From Deferrisomatales bacterium (GTDB lineage: Bacteria > Desulfobacterota > Deferrisomatia > Deferrisomatales > JARGFW01): a stretch of DNA of 47,107 bases. Position 1 is the first letter of the stretch. Each line of letters begins with the position of its first letter. The DNA lies in assembly GCA_029211085.1 (NCBI GenBank), contig JARGFW010000014.1, positions 1-47,107 of the forward strand. Direction: 5' to 3'. The translations under genes were made by a program, and so were the position numbers. The notes under the pieces were generated by a model. The model was not told where the DNA came from and did not search any database. It was given only the letters and a program-made list of their open reading frames with translations. Positions 25,611 to 33,594 of this stretch are shown here, in pieces.

Positions 25611-25666
25611 CTACAGAGTTTTCTTCGTGCACTTCATGAATTTCATGGTACACCGGGGTTCTGTAG
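25611..25666. repeat. Intergenic inverted element with 9-nt units (second type)
   Basis: CTACAGA (25611-25617) and TCTGTAG (25660-25666) bound a segment whose core reads CTTCGTGCA, CTTCATGAA, TTTCATGGT, three degenerate 9-base units (from about 25622). It is AT-richer than its surroundings and lies in the gap between the LPP20-like lipoprotein gene and moeA. The architecture recalls copies A-C elsewhere in the window, with a different unit sequence. Confidence 0.65.
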
Positions 25667-25686
25667 GGCCGAGCCCCCGTGGCGTT

Positions 25687-26706
25687 CTACTCCTGAGGTG
25701 CCCCGAACCTCACCACCACCCCCCGCAGTTCCCGGGCCAGGGTAGCGGCGATCTGTTCCGTGGCTCGCATGCGGGCGGCTTCGGGCTGCTGGGCGCTCAC
25801 CTTCAACGGCCAGCTGTGGGTCCCCAGCACACGGTTGCCGTCCGGCTCCCGCAGGGTCAGTTCGACGCGCCCCCGCACCCAGTACCAGCCGTCCTTACCC
25901 GCCAGGTCCTCCACCACGCTGGCCCCGTCCAGGCTATAGGCCCCCGCGGAAGCATCGTCGGCGTGGACAAAACCGGCCGCGGCGATGGCGCCGCCCAGGG
26001 CCTTCTCCAGCCCACCCAGGGGGTCGGCGGAGACCCGGGTGCGGATCGCCACGCGGGTCAGCAGGGCATCCAGATCGGACTTCAGGCGCACCGGATCGTG
26101 GCGCGGAGGAACACCGACCCCCGTGCGGTCGACCACCGCCAGATAGTCCTGGTAGTGGCGCCGTTCCACCTGGGCGGCCAAGGCCGCGGTGGCGTCACCG
26201 ATCTTCGGCAGCAGGGCGTCTCCGGCGCGGGCCCGCTGCAGCCGCAGATCCGTATCCCGGTCCAGTTCGTCGATCAGGCGCCGCAGTTGGTTGCCGGCCT
26301 GCAGGCGGTCCAGTACCGCCAGTGCGTGGTTTTCGCCGCCTTCCTCCGGCTGCCACTGTTCGACGATCTTCACCCCTTCGATCACCTGGTCGGTGCGGGT
26401 GACGATGTGGCGCGACACCTCGCTGGCCAGTTCGCTGCTCTGCCCGTCGCCGTCGCTACGGCTGGTGTAGGCGAGCAGGTCTCGGGTCTCGGCAGACACG
26501 GCTACCCGAAAGTTCTTGGCCAGATCGGCGCGCGCCCGATCCCTCGCCAGGGCTGGACTGGACCCCTGGCCCCGACCCACCAGGTAGCGCGAATCGGGGT
26601 AGGCGGTGCTGGTGCCGGCCACCCACTCCGGGCGCTGTGGCGCCGCAGCACAGCCCAGTACCAGCAGCAGAGGGACGCAGAGCCACGAGTGAGAAGAGAT
26701 CTTCAT
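25687..26706 (-). CDS. LPP20-family lipoprotein
   Basis: The 339-residue precursor has a lipoprotein signal (MKISSHSWLCVPLLLVLGC, cleavage before the lipobox Cys at residue 19). An LPP20-type domain follows, with PEWVAGTS, YLVGRGQGSSPALARDRARA and ADLAKNFRVAVSAETRDLL. The remaining 200 residues contain a second region (about 230-335) with SADPLGGLEKALGGAI and WYWVRGRVELTLREPDGN, similar to domains that act on cell-envelope assembly. It is the last gene of the lipoprotein operon, starting two bases after the COG3014 gene stop. The function is unproven. Confidence 0.8.
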   Translation of the reverse strand: MKISSHSWLCVPLLLVLGCAAAPQRPEWVAGTSTAYPDSRYLVGRGQGSSPALARDRARADLAKNFRVAVSAETRDLLAYTSRSDGDGQSSELASEVSRHIVTRTDQVIEGVKIVEQWQPEEGGENHALAVLDRLQAGNQLRRLIDELDRDTDLRLQRARAGDALLPKIGDATAALAAQVERRHYQDYLAVVDRTGVGVPPRHDPVRLKSDLDALLTRVAIRTRVSADPLGGLEKALGGAIAAAGFVHADDASAGAYSLDGASVVEDLAGKDGWYWVRGRVELTLREPDGNRVLGTHSWPLKVSAQQPEAARMRATEQIAATLARELRGVVVRFGAPQE

Positions 26707-26708
26707 GG

Positions 26709-28025
26709 TCAGTGCCTCATCACGGAGTGCAGGGAAACCCAGTGGATCGAGCGGTACACCCGGCGGCCCCTACTCACCGCCACCGGAGCCAGGGTGCGGC
26801 GCTCTACGACCCCGCCCCCCGGCCCCAGAATCTCCAGTTCGATCGGGTACTCGCCGGGGGGCAGCCTCAGTCGGATCATGCGGATCTCCTGGGGCAGGGT
26901 GAGCCAGCTGCGGGTATCCGCCTGCTCCGTGAGCACCCCGGCCAGGTTCACCAGCAGGCCGGCCCACTGGTTTTCCTTGCCGGTGGCGTAGCTCGCGGTG
27001 TACTTGGCGGCGACCCGGGCGGCGGTGCGGGCCACGATGGCGCCCATGTGCGCCTCCAGGTCGGCCACCGCCATGCCCCCCAGGTTGGCCACCACCTGAC
27101 CGGCGAAGCGGCGCCGGTCCGCCTCCGCCACGACCCCGCCGGCCCCCACGGGGCGCACATGGTAGGCCGGCACGGCGATGCGCACCAGTTGGCCATGCCC
27201 CACGAGCACCGGCACGGTGAGGCTCTGCTCCACCTTCACCGGCACCAGCCCATTGTGGAACAGGAGCACCACCTCTCCGCTACCCCCCCCCCCACAGGGT
27301 TCGGGGGCCTGTTCCAGACCCAACGCGATGCGGTACTCCGCCGCCTCCTCGACGAGCCCCAGGCGCTCGGCGCTGCGCAGCAGGTCACCCCGCAGCGCAG
27401 CGGGCACCGCCAGGGAGTAGTGCTTTCCGTGGTCCCGGTAGGCCTGGGCCGCCTTCCGGTAGGCGATCATGGCGTCGCTCCACTCGCCCCCATCCTCGAA
27501 GATCATGCCGCTGAGGTAGCGCGCGAACGGGTCGTTGTGGAAGATGCTGTCCGGATCCCCCTGGGTCAGCTCCCTCAGGCGCACATCCACCTGCAGGGCC
27601 TCCACCCGGGCCGCGTCGCGGTCACCCAGTTCGAGGTAGTTCAAGGCTTCGTACAGGTGGATCGCCACTTGCTCGTACGCCGCCCCCTGGTAACTGGTGG
27701 CCGTGTCGTTGAACAACAGCGCCGTGCCCTTTTCCCGCAGGCTGAGGGCCGACACCTGTTCCACCACCTGTTTGGCGATCTCGAACTCGCGGTTGCTCGC
27801 TTCGAAACGCCCCTCCATGCGCAGCAGCATGGCCCTCTCCAGGTGCCACAGCAGGCGATCGCGGCCCGCCGGTGCCTTCTCATCCAGCAGCGCCAGGGCA
27901 GCCGCCGGCCGGCCACCGGCGAGGTCGCGTTCCAGGCGTTCGAAACGGCTGCCATACCCCGCACACCCCGTCAACCCGGTGGCACACACCGCGAGCCACG
28001 GCAGCACCCACCGCAGCGACCCCAT
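26709..28025 (-). CDS. COG3014-family lipoprotein
   Basis: The 438-residue precursor carries the signal peptide and lipobox LPWLAVCATGLTGCAGYGSR. It then has tetratricopeptide-like helices (about 40-220, FEASNREFEIAKQVVEQVSA, YEQVAIHLYEALNYLELGDR) and a beta-rich C-terminal half. The family, COG3014, is uncharacterised but repeatedly occurs beside LpoB and LPP20 genes. A cysteine-glycine stretch PEPCGGGGSGE separates the two halves. The ATG at 28025 was chosen because the signal peptide follows directly. It lies 26 bases downstream of lpoB. Confidence 0.8.
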   Translation of the reverse strand: MGSLRWVLPWLAVCATGLTGCAGYGSRFERLERDLAGGRPAAALALLDEKAPAGRDRLLWHLERAMLLRMEGRFEASNREFEIAKQVVEQVSALSLREKGTALLFNDTATSYQGAAYEQVAIHLYEALNYLELGDRDAARVEALQVDVRLRELTQGDPDSIFHNDPFARYLSGMIFEDGGEWSDAMIAYRKAAQAYRDHGKHYSLAVPAALRGDLLRSAERLGLVEEAAEYRIALGLEQAPEPCGGGGSGEVVLLFHNGLVPVKVEQSLTVPVLVGHGQLVRIAVPAYHVRPVGAGGVVAEADRRRFAGQVVANLGGMAVADLEAHMGAIVARTAARVAAKYTASYATGKENQWAGLLVNLAGVLTEQADTRSWLTLPQEIRMIRLRLPPGEYPIELEILGPGGGVVERRTLAPVAVSRGRRVYRSIHWVSLHSVMRH

Positions 28026-28051
28026 CACTCGGCAGCCGTCTCGAGCCGGGG

Positions 28052-28663
28052 TCAGTAGCGCAACTTGCTGCGTTCGACGAACTTCTTGATCTTCTTCTGC
28101 CCCAGCCACACCTTGCGGTTGTCGGTCAGGCTGATCAGGCTCAGGTCCACCTGGTAGTAGCGCACCTGGTCTTTGTCAGCGGCATCGATGATGGTGTTGA
28201 TCGAGCCCTTGAGCATGTAGTCGGCGCCGATCTCCTGCCCCATCGCCTTGCGGGTGTCTTCCCGGGCGTGCAGGTCCTGGTCCTTGCGCTCCCCGCGGAT
28301 CTCCACCCGTTCCCCCTGGGACGCCACGAACTCCACCTTCCCGGAGTTGATCATGGACCGCTCGATGTCGGCGACGAAGGTGCTGAGGTTGATGTGTTCG
28401 TGGCTGAGATTCTTCATCTCCCCCACGATCACCGTGGGCCGCCCGCCGGTCTCGGCGCGGTGGTTGGTGATCCACGCCTGCTCGAGCATGTCGCCGATCA
28501 TCTCCTCCGAGACCAGGCGGGAGTCGGTGTCGTTCCACGCCCCGCTCAGGTCCTTGACCTCGGCCGCATCCATGCGGGTGACCTTGGTGGCACACCCTGC
28601 CGCCAGGGAGACCCCCACAGCCATCAGCAGCACCCGGCTTGCGCTTCCCAAAGTTGCCCTCAC
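28052..28663 (-). CDS. lpoB: LpoB-type penicillin-binding protein activator
   Basis: The 203-residue precursor has a lipoprotein signal ending LMAVGVSLAAGCATK. The mature protein matches the LpoB/YcfM family (GEMKNLSHEHINLSTFVADI, GADYMLKGSINTII, YYQVDLSLISLTDNRKVWLG). Enterobacterial LpoB is an outer-membrane lipoprotein that stimulates the peptidoglycan synthase PBP1B. The start is GTG 28663, overlapping the LPP20 stop (GTGA) behind GGAGGAA. The Pro-rich linker of enteric LpoB is absent, so the reach across the periplasm differs and the partner may be another PBP. Confidence 0.85.
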   Translation of the reverse strand: MRATLGSASRVLLMAVGVSLAAGCATKVTRMDAAEVKDLSGAWNDTDSRLVSEEMIGDMLEQAWITNHRAETGGRPTVIVGEMKNLSHEHINLSTFVADIERSMINSGKVEFVASQGERVEIRGERKDQDLHAREDTRKAMGQEIGADYMLKGSINTIIDAADKDQVRYYQVDLSLISLTDNRKVWLGQKKIKKFVERSKLRY

Positions 28664-29223
28664 TTGCGTTCCTCCCGATACCGATCGAAGATGTTCTGAC
28701 CCCGGTCGCGGATGTGCATCTTGAGGTCCTCGTTCATGTTCTCCACCGCGTCCAGGGAGGTCTGCACCTGTTTGAGGTCCAACTCGGCCACGGAGTAGAC
28801 CACCCCGCTTTTCTCGTCCTTCCAGTGCCCCAGGATGCGCGCCCCGCTCAGGTTCACCTGGCTGAGGTTGTGGATCTGGCGGCTCACGGCCTGCTCGGCC
28901 ACGGTGTCCCCCTGGGATCCCGACGCCGCGGTGTAGTCGCTGCTCACCACATCCAGGTACGAGGTGAGGATCTGCGCCAGCTCCGCCCGGGCACGGTTGT
29001 CGGCGGTGGCGATCTGCAACGACTCGTCCCCCATCGGCGGGGCCTGGCCGACCCCGTGGAACCGGCGCCCGCCGTGGTCGTCCAACACCTGGGTACCCTC
29101 GTTCACCCAGTCCGGCGCTCCCTTGATGCCAAGGTCACTCTCCACCAGGGTGCGGCTGGAGCAGGCGCCCAAGGCGAAGGTCGCGGCGACAGCCAATATC
29201 ACAAGCCAACGGTTTCGGTGCAT
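28660..29223 (-). CDS. LPP20-family lipoprotein
   Basis: The 187-residue precursor has a signal peptide with lipobox FALGAC. Its mature part has the family features PDWVNEGTQ, RRFHGVGQAPPMGDES, TADNRARAELAQILTSYLDV, and VVYSVAELDLKQVQ. LPP20 proteins are outer-membrane-associated, and FlgP-like members assist flagellar or polar structures. It is the first gene of the four-lipoprotein operon. The ATG at 29223 is preceded by AGGAGGGAC. A gap of 115 bases separates it from the coiled-coil lipoprotein upstream. Confidence 0.85.
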   Translation of the reverse strand: MHRNRWLVILAVAATFALGACSSRTLVESDLGIKGAPDWVNEGTQVLDDHGGRRFHGVGQAPPMGDESLQIATADNRARAELAQILTSYLDVVSSDYTAASGSQGDTVAEQAVSRQIHNLSQVNLSGARILGHWKDEKSGVVYSVAELDLKQVQTSLDAVENMNEDLKMHIRDRGQNIFDRYREERK

Positions 29224-29338
29224 GGTGTCCCTCCTGCGTGTCTGGCGGGGCGCCGGCCGGGCCGGCGCAGGGGTGCTTTCCGCCGATTATCCGGGCAGCC
29301 CGGGATGGGGGCAAGCGGCGGTGCGCGGATTCCCCCCG

Positions 29339-29920
29339 TTAGCGCTTCAGCTCCATCTCGATGGTAAGATTTTTCAGTTGCTCCAGGTCCCCGAGCAGGC
29401 GGGCGTTGTCGGCGCGCAACTGGTCCCGTTCCCGGAGCAGATGGGCGTTGTCTGCACCCGAGCGCTCCAGTTCCCCTCCCTGTTGGGCGTGTTCGGCACG
29501 CAGTTGGTCCAGTTTCAGGGACAGGGGGCCGCGCTCTGCCTTCAGGCGGTCCCGTTCCTCCTGCAACCGCGCTGCGTCCTCGGTGAGCACCTCCACCTCG
29601 ACCCGCAGCCGGGCAATCTCTTCCTCTACGCGGGCGGCCCGCTGCCCTCGTCGGGCCAGCTCCTGCTCCGTTCCCACGGCGTTGTCCTGCAGCAACGCCA
29701 GCACCGCGCGAGCCCGGGATGTCCAGGCACTGGCTGGGTACTCCCGGTATAGGGTCTGGAAGAACCGGGTTTCCCCGCCAGCAGCGAGCTCCGCCATCCC
29801 CCGGTCGAACAGTGCCTCGGCCCTGGACGGGGCCGGTTCAGCCGGCAGGCGCCAAGACTGCACACAACCCGCCAGCAGCAGGGACAACGCCGCCGCGCAC
29901 GCCAACACCCCGGGCCTCAC
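29339..29920 (-). CDS. Lipoprotein with C-terminal coiled coil
   Basis: The 193-residue precursor has a signal peptide with lipobox SLLLAGC, a helical N-terminal region with TPR-like composition (AEALFDRGMAELAAGG), and from about residue 80 a long heptad-rich coiled coil (ELARRGQRAARVEEEIARLR onward to the C-terminus). It is not a recognised family, though it resembles YbgF/CpoB-like or envelope spacer lipoproteins. The GTG at 29920 overlaps the GGDEF-like gene stop (GTGA), so the two products are made together; possibly the lipoprotein works with that sensor. Confidence 0.7.
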   Translation of the reverse strand: MRPGVLACAAALSLLLAGCVQSWRLPAEPAPSRAEALFDRGMAELAAGGETRFFQTLYREYPASAWTSRARAVLALLQDNAVGTEQELARRGQRAARVEEEIARLRVEVEVLTEDAARLQEERDRLKAERGPLSLKLDQLRAEHAQQGGELERSGADNAHLLRERDQLRADNARLLGDLEQLKNLTIEMELKR

Positions 29921-31251
29921 AGGCGCCGCCTGTCGATCAGGTAGTTGCTGCCGGGCAGGGTCTTAAGATGCTTCTTCATGCGGGCGCACTCTTCGCCGAT
30001 GGTCGCCAGGGAGACGGTTTCCAGATTCTCCGAACAGACCACCGCAATCGACATGGTGAGCAGCGGGATCTGCCGCTCCACTCCGTAGCGGTCCTTGCCT
30101 ACGAAGTACCCGGCCTGCAGATCCTCGTCGCTGTAAAAACGCGACACGCCTCGGTCGAACGCCTCGATGATCCCCTGGGCGACCGGTTCGGCGTTGTCCG
30201 CCGCGGTGATAACCACGTAGTCGTCCCCGCCGATGTGGCCCACCAGGTCCCCGGCGTCGCCGTGGGCCCGCACCGCCGCGCGGATCACGTCCCCCACCCA
30301 GGCGAGTGCGTCGCTGCCCGCCTGGTACCCGTAGCGGTCCCCGAACGCCTTGAAGTCATCCAGGTCGACGTAGAGGTGGGCAAACGGCTCGCCGCCTTCG
30401 ATTCGGGCCTCCAGTTCCCGGTCGATCGCCAGGTTCCCCGGCAACCGCGTCAGCGGATTTGCGTCCAGGTTGGACTGCTCCAACTCCCGCAGTTTCTCTC
30501 CCATGGCGGCGAATTCCCGAGCCAGCAAGCCGAACTCGTCCCCGGGCTCCAGCTCGATCGGGGCACCGAAGCTGCCCGCCGAGAACGCCCGGGTGGCGCG
30601 CACCAGGGCGCGCACCGAACGGCGCAGCCCCAACACCACGGTCACCGACACCGGGGCCGATACGGCCAGGCCTAGCAGGGCGAGAAACCAGGTGAGCCGG
30701 TAGGAATCCGCGCTGGCGGCACCGAACTCCACCAGGGAGCGATCGATCCCCGCCTCCTGGCCCTCGATGCGGTGTCGCACCTCTCGCAACAGCTCCGCCC
30801 GGGCGGGGGCCACGCTGTCGGCGGCGCAGGCCCGGGCCGCATCCCAGCGTCCGTCCCGCAACAGCTGCTGGCACTGGTCCATCCCGGCCTGGTAAGCGTC
30901 CAGGGACGGCGCCCGGCCGGACTCGTCCCTGCCGCCCAGGGCGTCCAGGGCCCGCCAGGTGCGGGCCAACTCGTAGCGGCGCCGGTTGAGAAGGTCGAGC
31001 AGGGAGTGGTCCTGCAGGATCAGGTACTGCTTCTCGAGGGTCTCCTGGGCCAGCAGGTGTTCCCGCAGGTCGCGCAGCCGGTTCAGGGCCTCGAACTCCA
31101 CCTCCACCAGCCGCTGGGAGCGCAGGGTCTGCTGGTGCAGGCCGGACAGGGCCGCAGCGATCGACACCAAGCTGAAGAACGCCATCAGCAGATAGCCCAC
31201 CGCGATCTTGCGGGAGATGGTGAACAGCGGTCGGTGTTCGGCGCGGCTCAC
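29917..31251 (-). CDS. Membrane protein with HAMP and degenerate GGDEF domain
   Basis: The 444-residue protein has two transmembrane helices (about residues 16-36 and 188-208) around a periplasmic helical sensor. A HAMP-like region (LRRSVRALVRATRAFSAGSF) comes next, and then a GGDEF-family domain from about residue 265. The signature reads HIGGDDYVV, so the loop is GGDDY rather than GGDEF or GGEEF. YVDLDDFKAFGDRYGY precedes it, as in active enzymes. Diguanylate cyclase activity is therefore doubtful, and c-di-GMP or GTP binding is possible. The start is GTG 31251, one base from the pcm stop. Confidence 0.8.
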   Translation of the reverse strand: MSRAEHRPLFTISRKIAVGYLLMAFFSLVSIAAALSGLHQQTLRSQRLVEVEFEALNRLRDLREHLLAQETLEKQYLILQDHSLLDLLNRRRYELARTWRALDALGGRDESGRAPSLDAYQAGMDQCQQLLRDGRWDAARACAADSVAPARAELLREVRHRIEGQEAGIDRSLVEFGAASADSYRLTWFLALLGLAVSAPVSVTVVLGLRRSVRALVRATRAFSAGSFGAPIELEPGDEFGLLAREFAAMGEKLRELEQSNLDANPLTRLPGNLAIDRELEARIEGGEPFAHLYVDLDDFKAFGDRYGYQAGSDALAWVGDVIRAAVRAHGDAGDLVGHIGGDDYVVITAADNAEPVAQGIIEAFDRGVSRFYSDEDLQAGYFVGKDRYGVERQIPLLTMSIAVVCSENLETVSLATIGEECARMKKHLKTLPGSNYLIDRRRL

Positions 31252-31252
31252 C

Positions 31253-31930
31253 TCACCACCCCTCTTCCCCCACCAGGGGCACGAAACGACACCCGCCCAG
31301 ATCTTCCTCCCGGTACTCCGATCCGTGCCGGGTCACCCGCAGCAGGATTTGTACCAGGCGATTCCCAACCGGGATCACCAGCACCCCCCCGTCGGCCGCG
31401 AGCTGTTGCCGCAGGGGCTCCGGCACACGGGGACCGCCGGCGGTGACCAGTACCGCCGCGAACGGCGCCTCCGCCGGCAAACCCGGGCTGCCGTCGGTCG
31501 AGTGTACTCGCACCTGGTTGTAGCCTAGGGCCAGCAAGCGGCCGCGGGCGGCTTCTGCCAGTGCGGGGATGCACTCCACAGTGTGCACCTCGCAGGCCAG
31601 TTCTGCCAGCACCGCGGCCTGGTACCCGGACCCGGTGCCCACCTCCAGTACCTTGGCACCGGGCCGCAGGCACAGGGCCTCGGTCATCAGGGCCACCATG
31701 TAGGGTTGGGAGATGGTCTGGCCGTGGCCGATCGGCAGTGGGGTGTCGTCGTACGCACTGCGCCGGGAAATCGCGGGGACGAAGAGGTGACGCGGCACGC
31801 GACCCAGTGCCTCCAGCACGCGCTGGTCGCGGACCCCGCGGCCTTCGATCTGGGAGCGCACCATGCGCCGCCGCAGCAACTCCCAGTCGGGCTGTTCCCC
31901 GGGGACTCGCCCCCTGCGTCCTCCCGTCAT
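31253..31930 (-). CDS. pcm: Protein-L-isoaspartate O-methyltransferase
   Basis: The 225-residue repair enzyme methylates isoaspartyl residues. It shows the family segments RVPRHLFVP, YDDTPLPIGHGQTISQPYMV and the SAM motif VLEVGTGSGYQAAVLAEL. The ATG at 31930 was chosen, although no ribosome-binding site is clear; a TTG at 31966 and an ATG at codon 23 are alternatives. It starts 107 bases after the MglA gene and precedes the GGDEF-like gene without a gap. Confidence 0.92.
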   Translation of the reverse strand: MTGGRRGRVPGEQPDWELLRRRMVRSQIEGRGVRDQRVLEALGRVPRHLFVPAISRRSAYDDTPLPIGHGQTISQPYMVALMTEALCLRPGAKVLEVGTGSGYQAAVLAELACEVHTVECIPALAEAARGRLLALGYNQVRVHSTDGSPGLPAEAPFAAVLVTAGGPRVPEPLRQQLAADGGVLVIPVGNRLVQILLRVTRHGSEYREEDLGGCRFVPLVGEEGW

Positions 31931-32036
31931 GGGGATGGAGGGTACCCGGGAGGCGGCCCGTGTCAACGGAGGACGGCGGGTCCGGGTCCCTGGAAATGGC
32001 GTCCCATTCCGTCATCGGGGTGCCCCGAAGCGGGTC

Positions 32037-33083
32037 TCAGCGGGAACGCCGGAACCAGCCAAAACCACGTCGTTTCACCGGGGCGGGGTCGGTCTTGGGC
32101 GGCGGCGCGGTTCCGGCCGGGGCGGGGCGGCGGGGGCCCGGAGCCACCGGGGAGGGTCGCTGGCGCTCGATCGACGCCGTCGCCTCGCCACCGCGGGCGA
32201 CGGCCGGCCCCGGCCGGGAAGCGGCAGGGCGGGGGCTCTCCCCGTGCGGCGAGACGGCCGCCGCAGGGGCGGGGCGGATGGACGCCGGGCGCGGGGAAGG
32301 CGCCGGCCCTGGTGTGGGCGGCCGCGGCGGCGTGGACGGTCCGGGGGGGGGGCGCCGCAACTCCGCCTCCGGGGTCTGTGGCCGGGGCACCTCGGCGAGG
32401 GCCGGGCGCGGGCTCGTCGGCGCCGGCTCCACCGGGGGGGCGACCGCAACGACGGCCGGCGGAGGCTCCGGGGCAAACCCGGTACCGCCGGCCCGCAGGG
32501 GCTCGTGCTGCAACTGGGTCAGTACCCCCTTGGCCAGGGCCTTGAGGCTTTCGAACACCCCGGTGCCGTCGACGGCGACGCCCTCGAACTGGGGCAGGTC
32601 CGGGGCCCCCAAGGAATTCCAGATCTCGGCCACGGGCAGGGCCCCGGGCAGGTCGCGTTTGTTGTACTGGACCACCAGCGGAAGCGGCGGCACCGACAGC
32701 CCGTACCCCCCGAGGTTGCGGTGCAGCCCCTCCCAGGACTCCACGTTGGCATCGAGTCGCAACGGATCGCTATCGGCGACGAACAGCACGCCGTCCACTC
32801 CCTTGAGGATCAGCTTGCGGCTGGCTTCGTAGAACACCTGGCCGGGCACGGTGTAGAGGTGAAAGCGCACCTTGAATCCGTGCAGCATCCCCAGGTTCAT
32901 GGGCAGAAAATCGAAGAACAGGGTGCGTTCGGTCTCGGTGGCCAGGCTGATCAGACGGCCGCGGGTCTGGGTGGGGGCTCGGGAGTACAGGTACTGGAGG
33001 TTGGCGGTCTTGCCGCACAGACCCGCCCCGTAATAGACGATCTTGACGTTGATCTCGCGGGTCGAGTAGTTGACGAAGGCCAT
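32037..33083 (-). CDS. MglA-like small GTPase with proline-rich C-terminal tail
   Basis: The 348-residue protein starts with a complete Ras-like GTPase of the MglA type (about residues 1-190). It has P-loop GAGLCGKTANL, the MglA-typical switch TVPGQVFYEASRKLILKGVD in place of DxxG, and base-recognition YNKRDL. MglA proteins switch cell polarity or control gliding and twitching with the GAP MglB. Here the GTPase is followed by a low-complexity tail of about 150 residues, rich in Pro, Ala and Arg, ending in a basic FGWFRRSR. That tail is unusual and could bind membranes or partners. It starts 10 bases after the roadblock gene. Confidence 0.88.
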   Translation of the reverse strand: MAFVNYSTREINVKIVYYGAGLCGKTANLQYLYSRAPTQTRGRLISLATETERTLFFDFLPMNLGMLHGFKVRFHLYTVPGQVFYEASRKLILKGVDGVLFVADSDPLRLDANVESWEGLHRNLGGYGLSVPPLPLVVQYNKRDLPGALPVAEIWNSLGAPDLPQFEGVAVDGTGVFESLKALAKGVLTQLQHEPLRAGGTGFAPEPPPAVVAVAPPVEPAPTSPRPALAEVPRPQTPEAELRRPPPGPSTPPRPPTPGPAPSPRPASIRPAPAAAVSPHGESPRPAASRPGPAVARGGEATASIERQRPSPVAPGPRRPAPAGTAPPPKTDPAPVKRRGFGWFRRSR

Positions 33084-33093
33084 GGCCAGTACC

Positions 33094-33594
33094 CTAGAAA
33101 CTGAACAGCTCGTCGATGTCCTGCTCGGTGATCTCGCACAGGGGGTTCATGTCCAGGCGATCCTCCAGCTTCATCCGGGACAGCACCAGGTCCACCACCT
33201 TCTGGATGATCAGCCCCGCCTTGCGCACCCGCAGCCGCACCAACCCCAACGGCACGGCCTTGCCGAAGATCACCGCCAGGATCACCTGCTCCCCGATCAG
33301 GCTGATGTGGATGCTGTCCTCCTTGCCCTGGTGGAACAACAGGGTGAAATCTTCCTCCCCCACCAGGCTGGCCAAGGTAGCGGTGGCCGCGATGTTGGCG
33401 GCGGTGAGCGAGCAGAACGAGTCCACGTCCAGATCCGCGGTGTCCCCCCAGTCGGCGATCAACTGGCCGCTGCTGCCGATCAGCAACACGGCGCTGGCAC
33501 GGCTCTCCGCGTGCACCAGGCGCAGGATCTGTCGGAACTTCTGGTACTCTTCGTCGAAAACCACCAGTTGGGGGACGCCTTCCCTGAGACTCAC
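33094..33594 (-). CDS. Roadblock/LC7 domain protein (MglB-like)
   Basis: The 166-residue protein has a roadblock/LC7 fold (about residues 10-115), with the core SRASAVLLIGSSGQLIADWG and CSLTAANIAATATLASLVGE. A C-terminal helix with VVDLVLSRMKLEDRLDMNPL follows, ending at DELFSF. In myxobacteria MglB is the GTPase-activating partner of MglA; adjacency to the MglA gene supports the same role. The start is GTG 33594, overlapping the REC-HisKA stop (GTGA). The family also includes non-GAP regulators, so GAP activity is inferred. Confidence 0.85.
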   Translation of the reverse strand: MSLREGVPQLVVFDEEYQKFRQILRLVHAESRASAVLLIGSSGQLIADWGDTADLDVDSFCSLTAANIAATATLASLVGEEDFTLLFHQGKEDSIHISLIGEQVILAVIFGKAVPLGLVRLRVRKAGLIIQKVVDLVLSRMKLEDRLDMNPLCEITEQDIDELFSF

